A DNA stretch of 64,000 bases from Asterias rubens (lineage: Eukaryota > Echinodermata > Asteroidea > Forcipulatida > Asteriidae). The DNA lies in assembly GCF_902459465.1 (NCBI RefSeq), contig NC_047067.1, positions 17,235,680 through 17,299,679 of the forward strand. The letters are read 5' to 3'. How positions within the stretch are numbered: the stretch's first letter is position 1; each line of letters starts with the position of its first letter. A program made the translations under genes and the position numbers. Below, one piece after another: positions 56,301-64,000 of the stretch. Below the pieces are notes generated by a model. That model did not search any database, was not told the origin of the DNA, and saw only the letters and a list, made by a program, of their open reading frames with translations.

Positions 56301-59300
56301 ACAATTTTGTTGTTGAAATTAAATCATTACAGGTGCTATATTCTTACTTTTTCAAAGAAACAATTGGTTGCAAAGTAACTCTAAGGCTGCCCACTACATT
56401 AAAACAAATGAGTGGCCAATAAGGAATTGATGGGAAAGCACATAACTTGAGTTAGTAAAGGTAAAGGGGAATAAAAATATTGATGTTTTTTCATGTAAGC
56501 CCTTTTCAAATCCTGGAATGTTTTAGCCCCATCTTCACCCAAGCAACCGTTCTCACGATCCCATTTTGGTAACTCCCGGGAGTTGTATTTCCATTGATCT
56601 CTATTATATTGATCAGGAATACGCATCGTTTAAACCCGCTTTTGTTCTTACTAGCTGCCTTTTCCTGGGAAAAACGTTTTACCAGGGGTTAACTTCCTTA
56701 ATAACCCTACCCCCGAGCAGGGTTAACTATTTCCTGGGAAAAATTTATTTCATGGGAATTTCCCGAGAGTTCTTTCGTAGTGTTAAAAGATTGACCAAAA
56801 GTTGCGGGGAATTTATCTGGGAAATACCTATAGTGTGAAAAGGGCTTTAGAAAGGAGTCATTTGTTGAAGGGTAATATTTATGCAGGTCTATGATTTCTT
56901 TTATTTTTATTAGAATAATGTAGATAGAAGAAAATAGGTTATTGGTAGAATTGCAGCTACGATAGCCAGTAGGATGCAAATTTGCCAGGCGTTTATTGGT
57001 AGAATTGCAGCTACGATAGCCTGTAGGATGCAAATTTGCCAGGCGTTTATTGGTAGAATTGCAACTACGATAGCCAGTAGGATGCAAATTTGCCAGGCGT
57101 TTATTGGTAGAATTGCAGCTACGATAGCCAGTAGGATGCAAATTTGCCAGGCGTTTATTGGTAGAATTGCAGCTACGATAGCCAGTAGGATGCAGATTTG
57201 CCAGGCATTTATTGGTAGAATTGCAGCTACGATAGCCAGTAGGATGCAAATTTGCCAGGCGTTTATTGGTAGAATTGCAGCTACGATAGCCAGTAGGATG
57301 CAAATTTGCCAGGCGTTTATTGGTAGAATTACAGCTACGATAGCCTGTAGGATGCAAATTTGGCAGGCGTTTATTGGTAGAATTGCAACTACGATAGCCA
57401 GTAGGATGCAAATTTGCCAGGCGTTTATTGGTAGAATTGCAACTACGATAGCCAGTAGGATGGAAATTTGCCAGGCATTTATTGGTAGAATTGCAGCTAC
57501 GATAGCCAGTAGGATGCAGATTTGCCAGGCGTTTATTGGTAGAATTGCAACTACGATAGCCAGTAGGATGCAAATTTGCCAGGCGTTTATTGGTAGAATT
57601 GCAGCTACGATAGCCAGTAGGATGCAGATTTGCCAGGCGTTTATTGGTAGAATGTAGCTACGATAGCCAGTAGGATGCAAATTTGCCAGGCGTTTATTGG
57701 TAGAATTGCAGCTACGATAGCCAGTAGGATGCAAATTTGCCATGCGTTTATTGGTAGAATTGCAGCTACGATAGCCAGTAGGATGCAGATTTGCCAGGCG
57801 TTTATTGGTAGAATTGCAGCTACGATAGCCAGTAGGATGCAAATTTGCCAGGCGTTTATTGGTAGAATTGCAACTACGATAGCCAGTAGGATGCAAATTT
57901 GCCAGGCGTTTATTGGTAGAATTGCAACTACGATAGCCAGTAGGATGCAAATTTGCCAGGCGATTATTGGTAGAATTGCAGCTACGATAGCCAGTAGGAT
58001 GCAAATTTGCCAGGCGTTTATTGGTAGAATTGCAGCTACGATAGCCAGTAGGATGCAAATTTGCCAGGCGTTGATTGGTAGAATTGCAACTACGATAGCC
58101 AGTAGGATGCAAATTTGCCAGGCGTTTATTGGTAGAATTGCAGCTACGATAGCCAGTAGGATGCAGATTTGCCAGGCGTTTATTGGTAGAATTGCAGCTA
58201 CGATAGCCAGTAGGATGCAAATTTGCCAGGCGTTTATTGGTAGAATTGCAGCTACGATAGCCAGTAGGATGCAGATTTGCCAGGCGTTTATTGGTAGAAT
58301 TGCAGCTACGATAGCCAGTAGGATGCAAATTTGCCAGGCGTTTATTGGTAGAATTGCAGCTACGATAGCCTGTAGGATGCAAATTTGCCAGGCGTTTATT
58401 GGTAGAATTGCAACTACGATAGCCAGTAGGATGCAAATTTGCCAGGCGTTTATTGGTAGAATTGCAGCTACGATAGCCAGTAGGATGCAAATTTGCCAGG
58501 CGTTTATTGGTAGAATTGCAGCTACGATAGCCAGTAGGATGCAGATTTGCCAGGCATTTATTGGTAGAATTGCAGCTACGATAGCCAGTAGGATGCAAAT
58601 TTGCCAGGCGTTTATTGGTAGAATTGCAGCTACGATAGCCAGTAGGATGCAAATTTGCCAGGCGTTTATTGGTAGAATTACAGCTACGATAGCCTGTAGG
58701 ATGCAAATTTGCCAGGCGTTTATTGGTAGAATTGCAACTACGATAGCCAGTAGGATGCAAATTTGCCAGGCGTTTATTGGTAGAATTGCAACTACGATAG
58801 CCAGTAGGATGGAAATTTGCCAGGCATTTATTGGTAGAATTGCAGCTACGATAGCCAGTAGGATGCAGATTTGCCAGGCGTTTATTGGTAGAATTGCAAC
58901 TACGATAGCCAGTAGGATGCAAATTTGCCAGGCGTTTATTGGTAGAATTGCAGCTACGATAGCCAGTAGGATGCAGATTTGCCAGGCGTTTATTGGTAGA
59001 ATGTAGCTACGATAGCCAGTAGGATGCAAATTTGCCAGGCGTTTATTGGTAGAATTGCAGCTACGATAGCCAGTAGGATGCAAATTTGCCATGCGTTTAT
59101 TGGTAGAATTGCAGCTACGATAGCCAGTAGGATGCAGATTTGCCAGGCGTTTATTGGTAGAATTGCAGCTACGATAGCCAGTAGGATGCAAATTTGCCAG
59201 GCGTTTATTGGTAGAATTGCAACTACGATAGCCAGTAGGATGCAAATTTGCCAGGCGTTTATTGGTAGAATTGCAACTACGATAGCCAGTAGGATGGAAA

Positions 59301-62300
59301 TTTGCCAGGCATTTATTGGTAGAATTGCAGCTACGATAGCCAGTAGGATGCAGATTTGCCAGGCGTTTATTGGTAGAATTGCAACTACGATAGCCAGTAG
59401 GATGCAAATTTGCCAGGCGTTTATTGGTAGAATGTAGCTACGATAGCCAGTAGGATGCAAATTTGCCAGGCGTTTATTGGTAGAATTGCAGCTACGATAG
59501 CCAGTAGGATGCAAATTTGCCATGCGTTTATTGGTAGAATTGCAGCTACGATAGCCAGTAGGATGCAGATTTGCCAGGCGTTTATTGGTAGAATTGCAGC
59601 TACGATAGCCAGTAGGATGCAAATTTGCCAGGCGTTTATTGGTAGAATTGCAACTACGATAGCCAGTAGGATGCAAATTTGCCAGGCGTTTATTGGTAGA
59701 ATTGCAACTACGATAGCCAGTAGGATGCAAATTTGCCAGGCGATTATTGGTAGAATTGCAGCTACGATAGCCAGTAGGATGCAAATTTGCCAGGCGTTTA
59801 TTGGTAGAATTGCAGCTACGATAGCCAGTAGGATGCAAATTTGCCAGGCGTTGATTGGTAGAATTGCAACTACGATAGCCAGTAGGATGCAAATTTGCCA
59901 GGCGTTTATTGGTAGAATTGCAGCTACGATAGCCAGTAGGATGCAGATTTGCCAGGCGTTTATTGGTAGAATTGCAGCTACGATAGCCAGTAGGATGCAA
60001 ATTTGCCAGGCGTTTATTGGTAGAATTGCAGCTACGATAGCCAGTAGGATGCAGATTTGCCAGGCGTTTATTGGTAGAATTGCAGCTACGATAGCCAGTA
60101 GGATGCAAATTTGCCAGGCGTTTATTGGTAGAATTGCAACTACGATAGCCAGTAGGATGCAAATTTGCCAGGCGTTTATTGGTAGAATTGCAACTACGAT
60201 AGCCAGTAGGATGCAAATTTGCCAGGCGTTTATTGGTAGAATTGCAGCTACGATAGCCAGTAGGATGCAGATTTGCCAGGCGTTTATTGGTAGAATTGCA
60301 GCTACGATAGCCAGTAGGATGCAAATTTGCCAGGCGTTTATTGGTAGAATTGCAGCTACGATAGCCAGTAGGATGCAGATTTGCCAGGCGTTTATTGGTA
60401 GAATTGCAGCTACGATAGCCAGTAGGATGCAGATTTGCCAGGCGATTATTGGTAGAATTGCAGCTACGATAGCCAGTAGGATGCAAATTTGCCAGGCGTT
60501 TATTGGTAGAATTGCAGCTACGCTAGCCAGTAGGATGCAGATTTGCCAGGCGTTTATTGGTAGAATTGCAGCTACGATAGCCAGTAGAATGCAGATTTGC
60601 CAGGCAATTATTGTTAGAATTGCAGCTACGATAGCCAGTAGGATGCAAATTTGCCAGGCGTTTATTGGTAGAATTGCAGCTACGATAGCCAGTAGGATGC
60701 AGATTTGCCAGGTGTTTATTGGTAGAATTGCAGCTACGATAGCCAGTGGGATGCAAATTTGCCAGGCGTTTATTGGTAGAATTGCAGCTACGATAGCCAG
60801 TAGGATGCAGATTTGCCAGGCGTTTATTGGTAGAATTGCAGCTACGATAGCCAGTAGGATGCAAAATTGCCAGGCTTTTATTTTTGTTATGCTTTACAGG
60901 CATCCCTGACCAATTATGTTAACACAACGATATTAAGGCAAGTTTAGACCATGTGCTATGCATAAGCATCCCAATAATGAAGAACAACTCCGGTACAGGA
61001 CATGCGCAATTTACCTAAATTGAGTGGCTGGCATCTGCTACTCAGGTAAAGATTTGAACAGTTAGGAAGAGGTGAAGATGAACATAATATCATTAAACAT
61101 GTTAAATAGTTTTGGTTTCACACAGTCTTAAACATCTTGTGTTTTAGAAAAAGTTTAGTGTAAACACATTACACGAGAATGAAAGAAACAGTATTTGACG
61201 ACTTGCACCCAGACCAAATCAAGCACTTCCTTGAAATAGTGAAATTGCATTTAATGTGAAGACATCTGAAACATCACGCTAAGTATCTATGTGAAGTGGT
61301 ACATGTATCTTTAACATTCTATATGTTGAGAAATACTTATTAAGTTTATAGGCCCTAGTGATGTGTTATTTGACAGCACTATTGATGATCAAATTAGGCT
61401 AATGCTGTTTAAAATGTTTGCAGGAAGTGCCTGGTTTTGGCATGGAGCCGTTTTCAATTTGGAGAATGTTTGTAACTATGCATATTATCAAAAGCAGTAA
61501 TAGATTTAGCATCACCTACTGTACTAGAGTACTGAAGATTATAGTTATTATTTTATACATAGTCTGGTACAGACCTTTATAACGCTGTCACCATCTCGGT
61601 CATATTCCCTGTTTCCATAACAGTAATGAATGCTAACATTCATTGCGCAAACATGGCATCAGACTATTATTTCATCCAGCCTCAGTTTGGTTACAATAAG
61701 TTGGAATGGAGTAACATCAAGATGACCACACCGTGATGGTGGAACGCTTGGCTTGTGCGTAAAGCGCTTGCCTCTCACCAAGGTGACCCCGGTTCGATTC
61801 CCAGCCAGGGCCATATGTGAGTTGAGTCGTGCGTTGGCTGTGCCACGCGGGTTTTCCAGACACTGCCAGACTATCCAGTTTTCCTCCCTCAGGAAAAATC
61901 AAACACTTTTGATCTTGGCTGTGCTCCGTGGTCATAGTGGGTTGATGTGGCTGGCAGCTGAATGCGCCCTTGCATGCCTGCTTCTTGAACATGTTTTAGT
62001 AAATCTTGTCTTGTCTTTATTCTAAAGAAGGAAGAATTGTATCCGTTGACCCAAGTAACCTGATGCAATCATCATAGTAATCTCAGTTATGCCTTTTTTT
62101 TGCAGTCCCTGTGTGTTTTACAGTGTATTCCGAATTTAAATGTGCAATTTGACTCCACAAATGGAGAGAGTGGTTGACACTGGCCACGTGTAATGTTGGT
62201 GCGAGGGATCAATAGATCAAAAAATGTTACTGAAAAAACCTGTAGTATATCACAAAGTGGCTTTTGCTGCTTAGAATTGTGCTATGGGTGCGTTCGATTA

Positions 62301-63940
62301 GCTTTCCTGTGTCGACCCAGCGGTGCTCACTCGAGTGAGCCCCTGACAAGAGCTAATCAAACGATTACACATGCCATCTTGTGGTAACGTCATGCACCTG
62401 GGGCCAGCCCCAAGTGGGTCACCACCAGCAGGGCATTTGGGGCTGACCCGGATGAGCCTGTGGAATGACGCCAAAGCTATTCGAACGTACCGGGGGCAGA
62501 CCGGGGTCAACCCAGGGAAGCTAATCGAATGCACCCAATGTCTGAATCAAATAAACAGACTTCGGTCATGGGGGCTGCATCTGTGCTGAAGAGTAGCCCT
62601 TGTCAGCCATTGCTGATTCAATTAATAACCCACTAATGCTAAACATAGAAGCTCAGTACTTGGATCTCAAATAACGCTTCAACGCATCAACGCACAAACA
62701 TTTCCAAGATTTAGGTTAATAGTCACTTGTACTGACTGTACTACTACTACGGTCTGCTGCACCAATACAGTGATTGCTTTAGTCATGTGTGTGCCTGACA
62801 TCCAGGGCCCAATTTCATAGAGCCACTTAAGCACAAAATTTTGCTTAAGCGAAAAAATCCTTTCTTGGTAAAATCAGATTACTGGCCAAGACTCAACTCA
62901 ATTGTCATTCTAAGTAAACAACAGCTAAATACCAGTCACAAGCAATATATGTGGCATGGCATTTTGGACAGTAACATGTGTAAAAAAAGCGAACTACCTG
63001 TACTACGTGCTTAAGCGAATTTTTTGCTGAAAGGCTATTGACACTATTAGTAATTACTCAAAATAATTATTACCATAAAACATTATTTGGTAACGACTAA
63101 TTTTTTCTTTCATTATTATCTCGCAACTTTGACGACCGATTGAGCTCAAATTTTCACAGGTTTGTTATTTTATACATATGTTGAGATTCGCCAAGTGAGA
63201 AGACTGGTCTCTGACAATTACCAGTAGTGTCCAGGGGTTGATTTCACAAAGAGTTAAGACTAGTCTTATCTCGAGTTAGGACGAGTTACTAGTCCTAACT
63301 TAGGACTAGCTGTGTGTTTTTGATATCTCTTATGACTAGTCCTAAGTTAGGACAGTCTTAACTGTTTGTGAAATCGACCCCAGAGTCTCTAAGCAGCTCT
63401 ATGAAATTGGCCCCAGGTATTTGGAAGGAAAGTGACTTCATTAGTGCAGAGTGCCATTCAAACATGGCCCTGTATTTATTTGGTTAAGATATGTACATGT
63501 AGGAAGCAACGTGAAACTTTTGTTTATTCCTAGATATGTTAGATGGAAATAATGGCCACAAGTTATCAATCAATCCATGCCCGTTTTCTATGGGGGAATA
63601 GATTCTTAAATGTAATGGCCACAAGTTATCAATCAATCCATGCCCATTTTCTATGGGGGAATAGATTCTTAAATGTAATAAATTGTATGTTTTCTGACAT
63701 TGTTTCTATCTGTATTTCTATTCAAAGCATCTTGAGTGCCTTTGTTTTTTAACCCAAATATTTGGGAGGCATTTGAAACCTCTTTTCCCACTCCACACAG
63801 AATGAGAGATAACGTATCCAGAGCATTGCCTCTGTTTGTGGTTATCAACCTCTATGGGTTGTCTTGCTCATTGCATTATACTGACATCTCAGTTGTTGTT
63901 CTTTTTCCCACAGAAACCATCACCAGCACAGGATGAATGG
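44143..63940 (+). CDS. CPT1: CPT1, carnitine O-palmitoyltransferase 1, 5' part of gene
   Basis: Eight coding exons certain from sequence (44167-44307, 45086-45225, 45943-46114, 46562-46663, 46984-47199, 48097-48404, 49544-49624, 50777-50900) give residues 1-428; two candidate exons follow. CPT1 transfers long-chain acyl groups from CoA to carnitine at the outer mitochondrial membrane, the rate-limiting step of fatty acid entry for beta-oxidation, and is inhibited by malonyl-CoA. The N-terminus [15 protein letters not shown] keeps Glu3 and His5, which govern malonyl-CoA sensitivity in rat CPT1A. Two membrane segments lie in exons 3 and 4. [17 protein letters not shown] and [16 protein letters not shown] are hallmark stretches. 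The catalytic His and the acyltransferase C-terminal half lie beyond 64000. Acceptor, donor and phase agree at every junction. Confidence 0.95.
44855..45010. mobile_element. foldback element (CCTGGGGTCGATTTCACAAA ends) in CPT1 intron
   Basis: Ends CCTGGGGTCGATTTCACAAA and TTTGTGAAATCCACCCCTGG. The interior is built of AGTTAGGACTAGTCCTAACT-type palindromes. Same family as 12753-12859 and 63231-63382. Confidence 0.85.
45086..45225 (+). CDS. CPT1: CPT1 coding exon with first membrane segment
   Basis: Acceptor TTGCAG, donor GTGAGT, phase 2 out. Residues 48-93: [15 protein letters not shown], a hydrophobic stretch [13 protein letters not shown] (TM1), then [16 protein letters not shown]. Aligns with human CPT1A residues from NGIITGVYPASPSSW. 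Confidence 0.95.
45518..45856. mobile_element. hAT-like MITE, 339 bp, in CPT1 intron
   Basis: Terminal inverted repeats TAAGCTTGGGCGATATC and GATATCGCCCAAGCTTA, flanked by an exact 8-bp duplication TTAATGTT (45510-45517 and 45857-45864). The interior is full of ATATCGATATCG-type repeats. Eight-base duplications fit the hAT superfamily. No coding capacity. Confidence 0.85.
45943..46114 (+). CDS. CPT1: CPT1 coding exon with second membrane segment
   Basis: Acceptor GATGCAG, donor GTAAGT. Residues 94-151: [18 protein letters not shown]2 [16 protein letters not shown], then [15 protein letters not shown] and LKTKIW. Aligns with the second membrane segment and following linker of CPT1A. Confidence 0.95.
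46160..46472 (+). mobile_element. MITE family 1 copy, diverged, in CPT1 intron
   Basis: ACTGGGCACAATTGGTAATC at the left, GTGAGATACACCAAGTGAGA and GTGTCCCGAGTGTCTTTAA at the right, with several internal deletions. It ends about 90 bases before the next exon. Confidence 0.8.
46562..46663 (+). CDS. CPT1: CPT1 coding exon (residues 152-185)
   Basis: Acceptor TACATTCAG, donor GTAAGT, phase 0 on both sides. Reads [34 protein letters not shown], matching the GRKPMLYSFQTSLPRLPVP region of CPT1A. Confidence 0.95.
46984..47199 (+). CDS. CPT1: CPT1 coding exon (residues 186-257)
   Basis: Acceptor TTTCTTGCAG, donor GTGAGT. Contains [33 protein letters not shown] and [10 protein letters not shown], among the best conserved parts of the family. 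Confidence 0.97.
47200..48096 (+). other. CPT1 intron, no feature
   Basis: About 0.9 kb; GTTTAAACGG and TTTTAAACGGCCG-type pieces recur near 47300 and 47680, but no element can be defined. Confidence 0.6.
48097..48404 (+). CDS. CPT1: CPT1 coding exon (residues 258-359)
   Basis: Acceptor CATCCAG, donor AA then GTAAGT, phase 2 out. Contains [54 protein letters not shown] and [10 protein letters not shown], the N-terminal half of the acyltransferase fold. Confidence 0.97.
48651..48703 (+). repeat. 21-bp tandem duplication
   Basis: GGCCGGGATTGTAGCCCTGTT occurs twice in succession (one base over the quoting limit is implied by the shared G). In a CPT1 intron. Confidence 0.7.
48904..49014. mobile_element. 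small foldback element, about 111 bp
   Basis: Arms CAACTAGTGGTTTAATCCC, GGCCTGGTTCTTGATAATTT and AAATTATCAAAAACCAGGCC, GGGTTTGAACCACTAGTTG. In a CPT1 intron. Confidence 0.8.
49015..49543 (+). other. CPT1 intron, no feature
   Basis: Two related ACCAATAGGAAT stretches near 49145 and 49242; otherwise unassigned. Confidence 0.5.
49544..49624 (+). CDS. CPT1: CPT1 coding exon (residues 360-386)
   Basis: Acceptor ATTGTAG, donor GTAAGC. With the two bases left by the previous exon it reads [16 protein letters not shown], then [11 protein letters not shown], and opens an Arg codon. Matches [15 protein letters not shown] of CPT1A. Confidence 0.95.
49625..50776 (+). other. CPT1 intron, no feature
   Basis: About 1.15 kb of unassigned sequence. 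Short ORFs at 49660-50090 on both strands have no family resemblance. Confidence 0.6.
50777..50900 (+). CDS. CPT1: CPT1 coding exon (residues 387-428)
   Basis: Acceptor TTGGTTAG, donor ACA then GTAAGT. Reads [37 protein letters not shown], then QDYDT, matching [20 protein letters not shown] and AAFFVTLDE of CPT1A. In CPT1A the chain then runs through about 15 variable residues to YAKSLLHG. Confidence 0.96.
50901..51765 (+). other. CPT1 intron, 5' part, no feature
   Basis: A G-run at 50970. The 135-residue ORF at 51350-51757 has no recognisable family and no splice context. Confidence 0.5.
51766..52157 (+). mobile_element. MITE family 1 copy in CPT1 intron
   Basis: TTTAAAGGCAGTGGACACTA to CAATAGTGTCCACTGTCTTT, about 390 bp with all inner blocks. 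The 73-residue minus-strand ORF is part of the element. Confidence 0.92.
52158..53379 (+). other. CPT1 intron, no feature
   Basis: No exon or repeat recognised; GTTAACTGGTTCAC repeats briefly near 53280. Confidence 0.5.
53380..54218 (+). repeat. 16-bp satellite, about 52 units
   Basis: CTCAATTAGAAGGGAA repeated almost without change; two 17-bp units with an extra T lie near 53500. Such uniformity points to recent expansion. In a CPT1 intron. Confidence 0.97.
54219..55044 (+). other. CPT1 intron, no feature
   Basis: AT-rich sequence with T-rich runs; nothing assigned. Confidence 0.5.
55045..55125 (+). CDS. CPT1: candidate extra CPT1 exon (27 residues)
   Basis: Acceptor CCACTAG (weak pyrimidine tract), donor CAG then GTAATA. 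In phase 0, which fits the preceding exon, it reads [13 protein letters not shown], then [14 protein letters not shown]. Composition looks like real protein (Pro, Trp, Tyr, charged helix end). I know of no such stretch in vertebrate CPT1, where this position is a short variable loop. It may be an echinoderm insertion, an alternative exon, or part of an unknown gene. An alternative acceptor at CTCAAG would start the exon at 55057. Confidence 0.45.
55126..56940 (+). other. CPT1 intron, no feature
   Basis: Unassigned. A block at 56560-56830 has several TTCCTGGGAAAA and CCCGGGAG-like pieces in both orientations, but no clean arms could be drawn. Confidence 0.5.
56941..60880. repeat. 54-bp satellite, about 73 units, with longer-range duplications
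   Basis: The unit contains ATTGCAGCTACGATAGCCAG, TAGGATGCAAATTTGCCAGG and CGTTTATTGGTAGA. It is 54 bp, divisible by three and without stops in one plus frame and two minus frames, so ORFs of up to 670 residues arise on both strands (repeats of [25 protein letters not shown] or [14 protein letters not shown]). Units of 53 bp with AATGTAGCT lie at 57651, 59000 and 59431, and marker variants repeat in the same order after each, showing duplication of multi-unit blocks. In a CPT1 intron. Confidence 0.97.
60881..61729 (+). other. CPT1 intron, no feature
   Basis: Unassigned sequence. Confidence 0.5.
61730..62026 (+). mobile_element. tRNA-derived SINE
   Basis: The head has GGCTTGTGCGTAAAGCGC and a perfect B box GGTTCGATTCC at 61791-61801. 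The body continues through CCACGCGGGTTTTCCAGAC, TTTGATCTTGGCTGTGCTCC and GGCTGGCAGCTGAATGCGCC to a TCTTGTCTTGTCTTTATT end. ORFs on both strands here are incidental. In a CPT1 intron. Confidence 0.65.
62286..62536. mobile_element. MITE with GGGTGCGTTCGATTAGCTT ends, 251 bp
   Basis: The left end GGGTGCGTTCGATTAGCTTT and right end (complement) GGGTGCATTCGATTAGCTTC match over about 24 bases with two or three changes. The interior has further partial complementarity (CTGGGGCCAGCCCCAAG, TTGGGGCTGACCC). No exact target-site duplication is visible. Confidence 0.82.
63030..63231 (+). mobile_element. MITE family 1 remnant
   Basis: AAGGCTATTGACACTATTAG at the left and GACAATTACCAGTAGTGTCC at the right; the centre is deleted. 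Confidence 0.85.
63231..63382. mobile_element. foldback element (GATTTCACAAAGAGTTA ends)
   Basis: AGGGGTTGATTTCACAAAGA and TTTGTGAAATCGACCCC ends, with AGTTAGGAC / GTCCTAACT blocks inside. Same family as 12753-12859 and 44855-45010. Confidence 0.85.
63551..63679 (+). repeat. 63-bp tandem duplication
   Basis: AATGGCCACAAGTTATCAAT through GGGGGAATAGATTCTTAAATG occurs twice with one base difference. Confidence 0.9.
63914..63940 (+). CDS. CPT1: candidate CPT1 micro-exon (9 residues)
   Basis: A strong acceptor (TTGTTCTTTTTCCCACAG) and a strong donor (GTGAGT) enclose 27 bases reading KPSPAQDEW in phase 0. It would join the 55045-55125 candidate in frame and could lead into the conserved YAKSLLHG-type segment downstream. 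The splice sites are better than the coding evidence, which is too short to judge. Confidence 0.45.
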
Positions 63941-64000
63941 GTGAGTGATTCTGCTTGATTGTCAATAGAAACTGACTGTGTGCCTTGGGTTGGTCGGCTC

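Larger units (their letters stand above)
62803..63417. mobile_element. outer foldback element interrupted by two other elements
   Basis: Ends CAGGGCCCAATTTCATAGAG and CTCTATGAAATTGGCCCCAG (relative of 28106-28355), with GCTTAAGCGAAAAAATCC and GTGCTTAAGCGAATTTTTT inside. Between the right inner block and the right end lie a MITE family 1 remnant (63030-63231) and a foldback element (63231-63382). Confidence 0.8.

Noticed and set aside
56910..60909. Very long ORFs (up to 670 residues) on both strands
   Set aside because: They are translations of the 54-bp satellite. The unit is divisible by three and lacks stops in several frames; there is no start context, and the array lies inside a CPT1 intron.
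61740..61830. tRNA gene with a perfect B box
   Set aside because: No cloverleaf can be drawn around it and the body continues as a SINE.

Overview
The window is nuclear DNA from a metazoan. Small exons sit in large introns with GT/AG splice sites, and non-coding sequence is packed with MITEs, foldback elements, minisatellites, SINEs, a CR1/L2-type LINE and Penelope-like fragments. The base composition, the repeat families and the gene sequences fit an echinoderm, and a sea star is my best guess. The organism assignment is inference; no rRNA or mitochondrial marker is present.

Three gene models can be supported. (1) On the + strand, the last two exons of an unrecognised gene (11374-11518 and 14023-15408) encode an acidic segment, a short charged helix and a long Ser-rich disordered tail. 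(2) On the - strand lies a complete LSM5 gene (24328 down to 17517) in five exons. I rebuilt it by matching splice sites and reading phase; it gives a 92-residue LSm5 protein. It is convergent with gene 1. (3) On the + strand is the 5' part of carnitine O-palmitoyltransferase 1 (CPT1). Its start codon is at 44167, eight recognisable coding exons run to 50900, and two candidate exons follow at 55045-55125 and 63914-63940. The catalytic half lies beyond the window.

A GC-rich stretch between the LSM5 start codon and a good splice donor at 24526 looks like a two-way promoter. The + strand exon it would drive may be the non-coding first exon of CPT1, which would make CPT1 intron 1 about 19.6 kb and full of repeats.

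Layout: 1-11.4 kb, repeats and no recognisable exon; 11.4-15.4 kb, end of gene 1; 17.5-24.3 kb, LSM5 with nested MITEs, SINEs and a TU/foldback-like structure in its introns; 24.5-44.1 kb, a repeat block with Penelope fragments, a 5.6 kb segment bounded by inverted repeats, a 67-bp x 17 array and a dead CR1-like LINE with a 2A-like motif; 44.1-64 kb, CPT1 with a 16-bp satellite (about 52 copies) and a 54-bp satellite (about 73 copies) in its introns. The long ORFs over the 54-bp array are an artefact of a unit length divisible by three.

I see no operon, CRISPR array or new enzyme system. The most unusual items are the possible CPT1 insert exons, the layered repeats at 30-36 kb, the segmentally duplicated 54-bp array and the 22.4-24.1 kb inverted-array structure.
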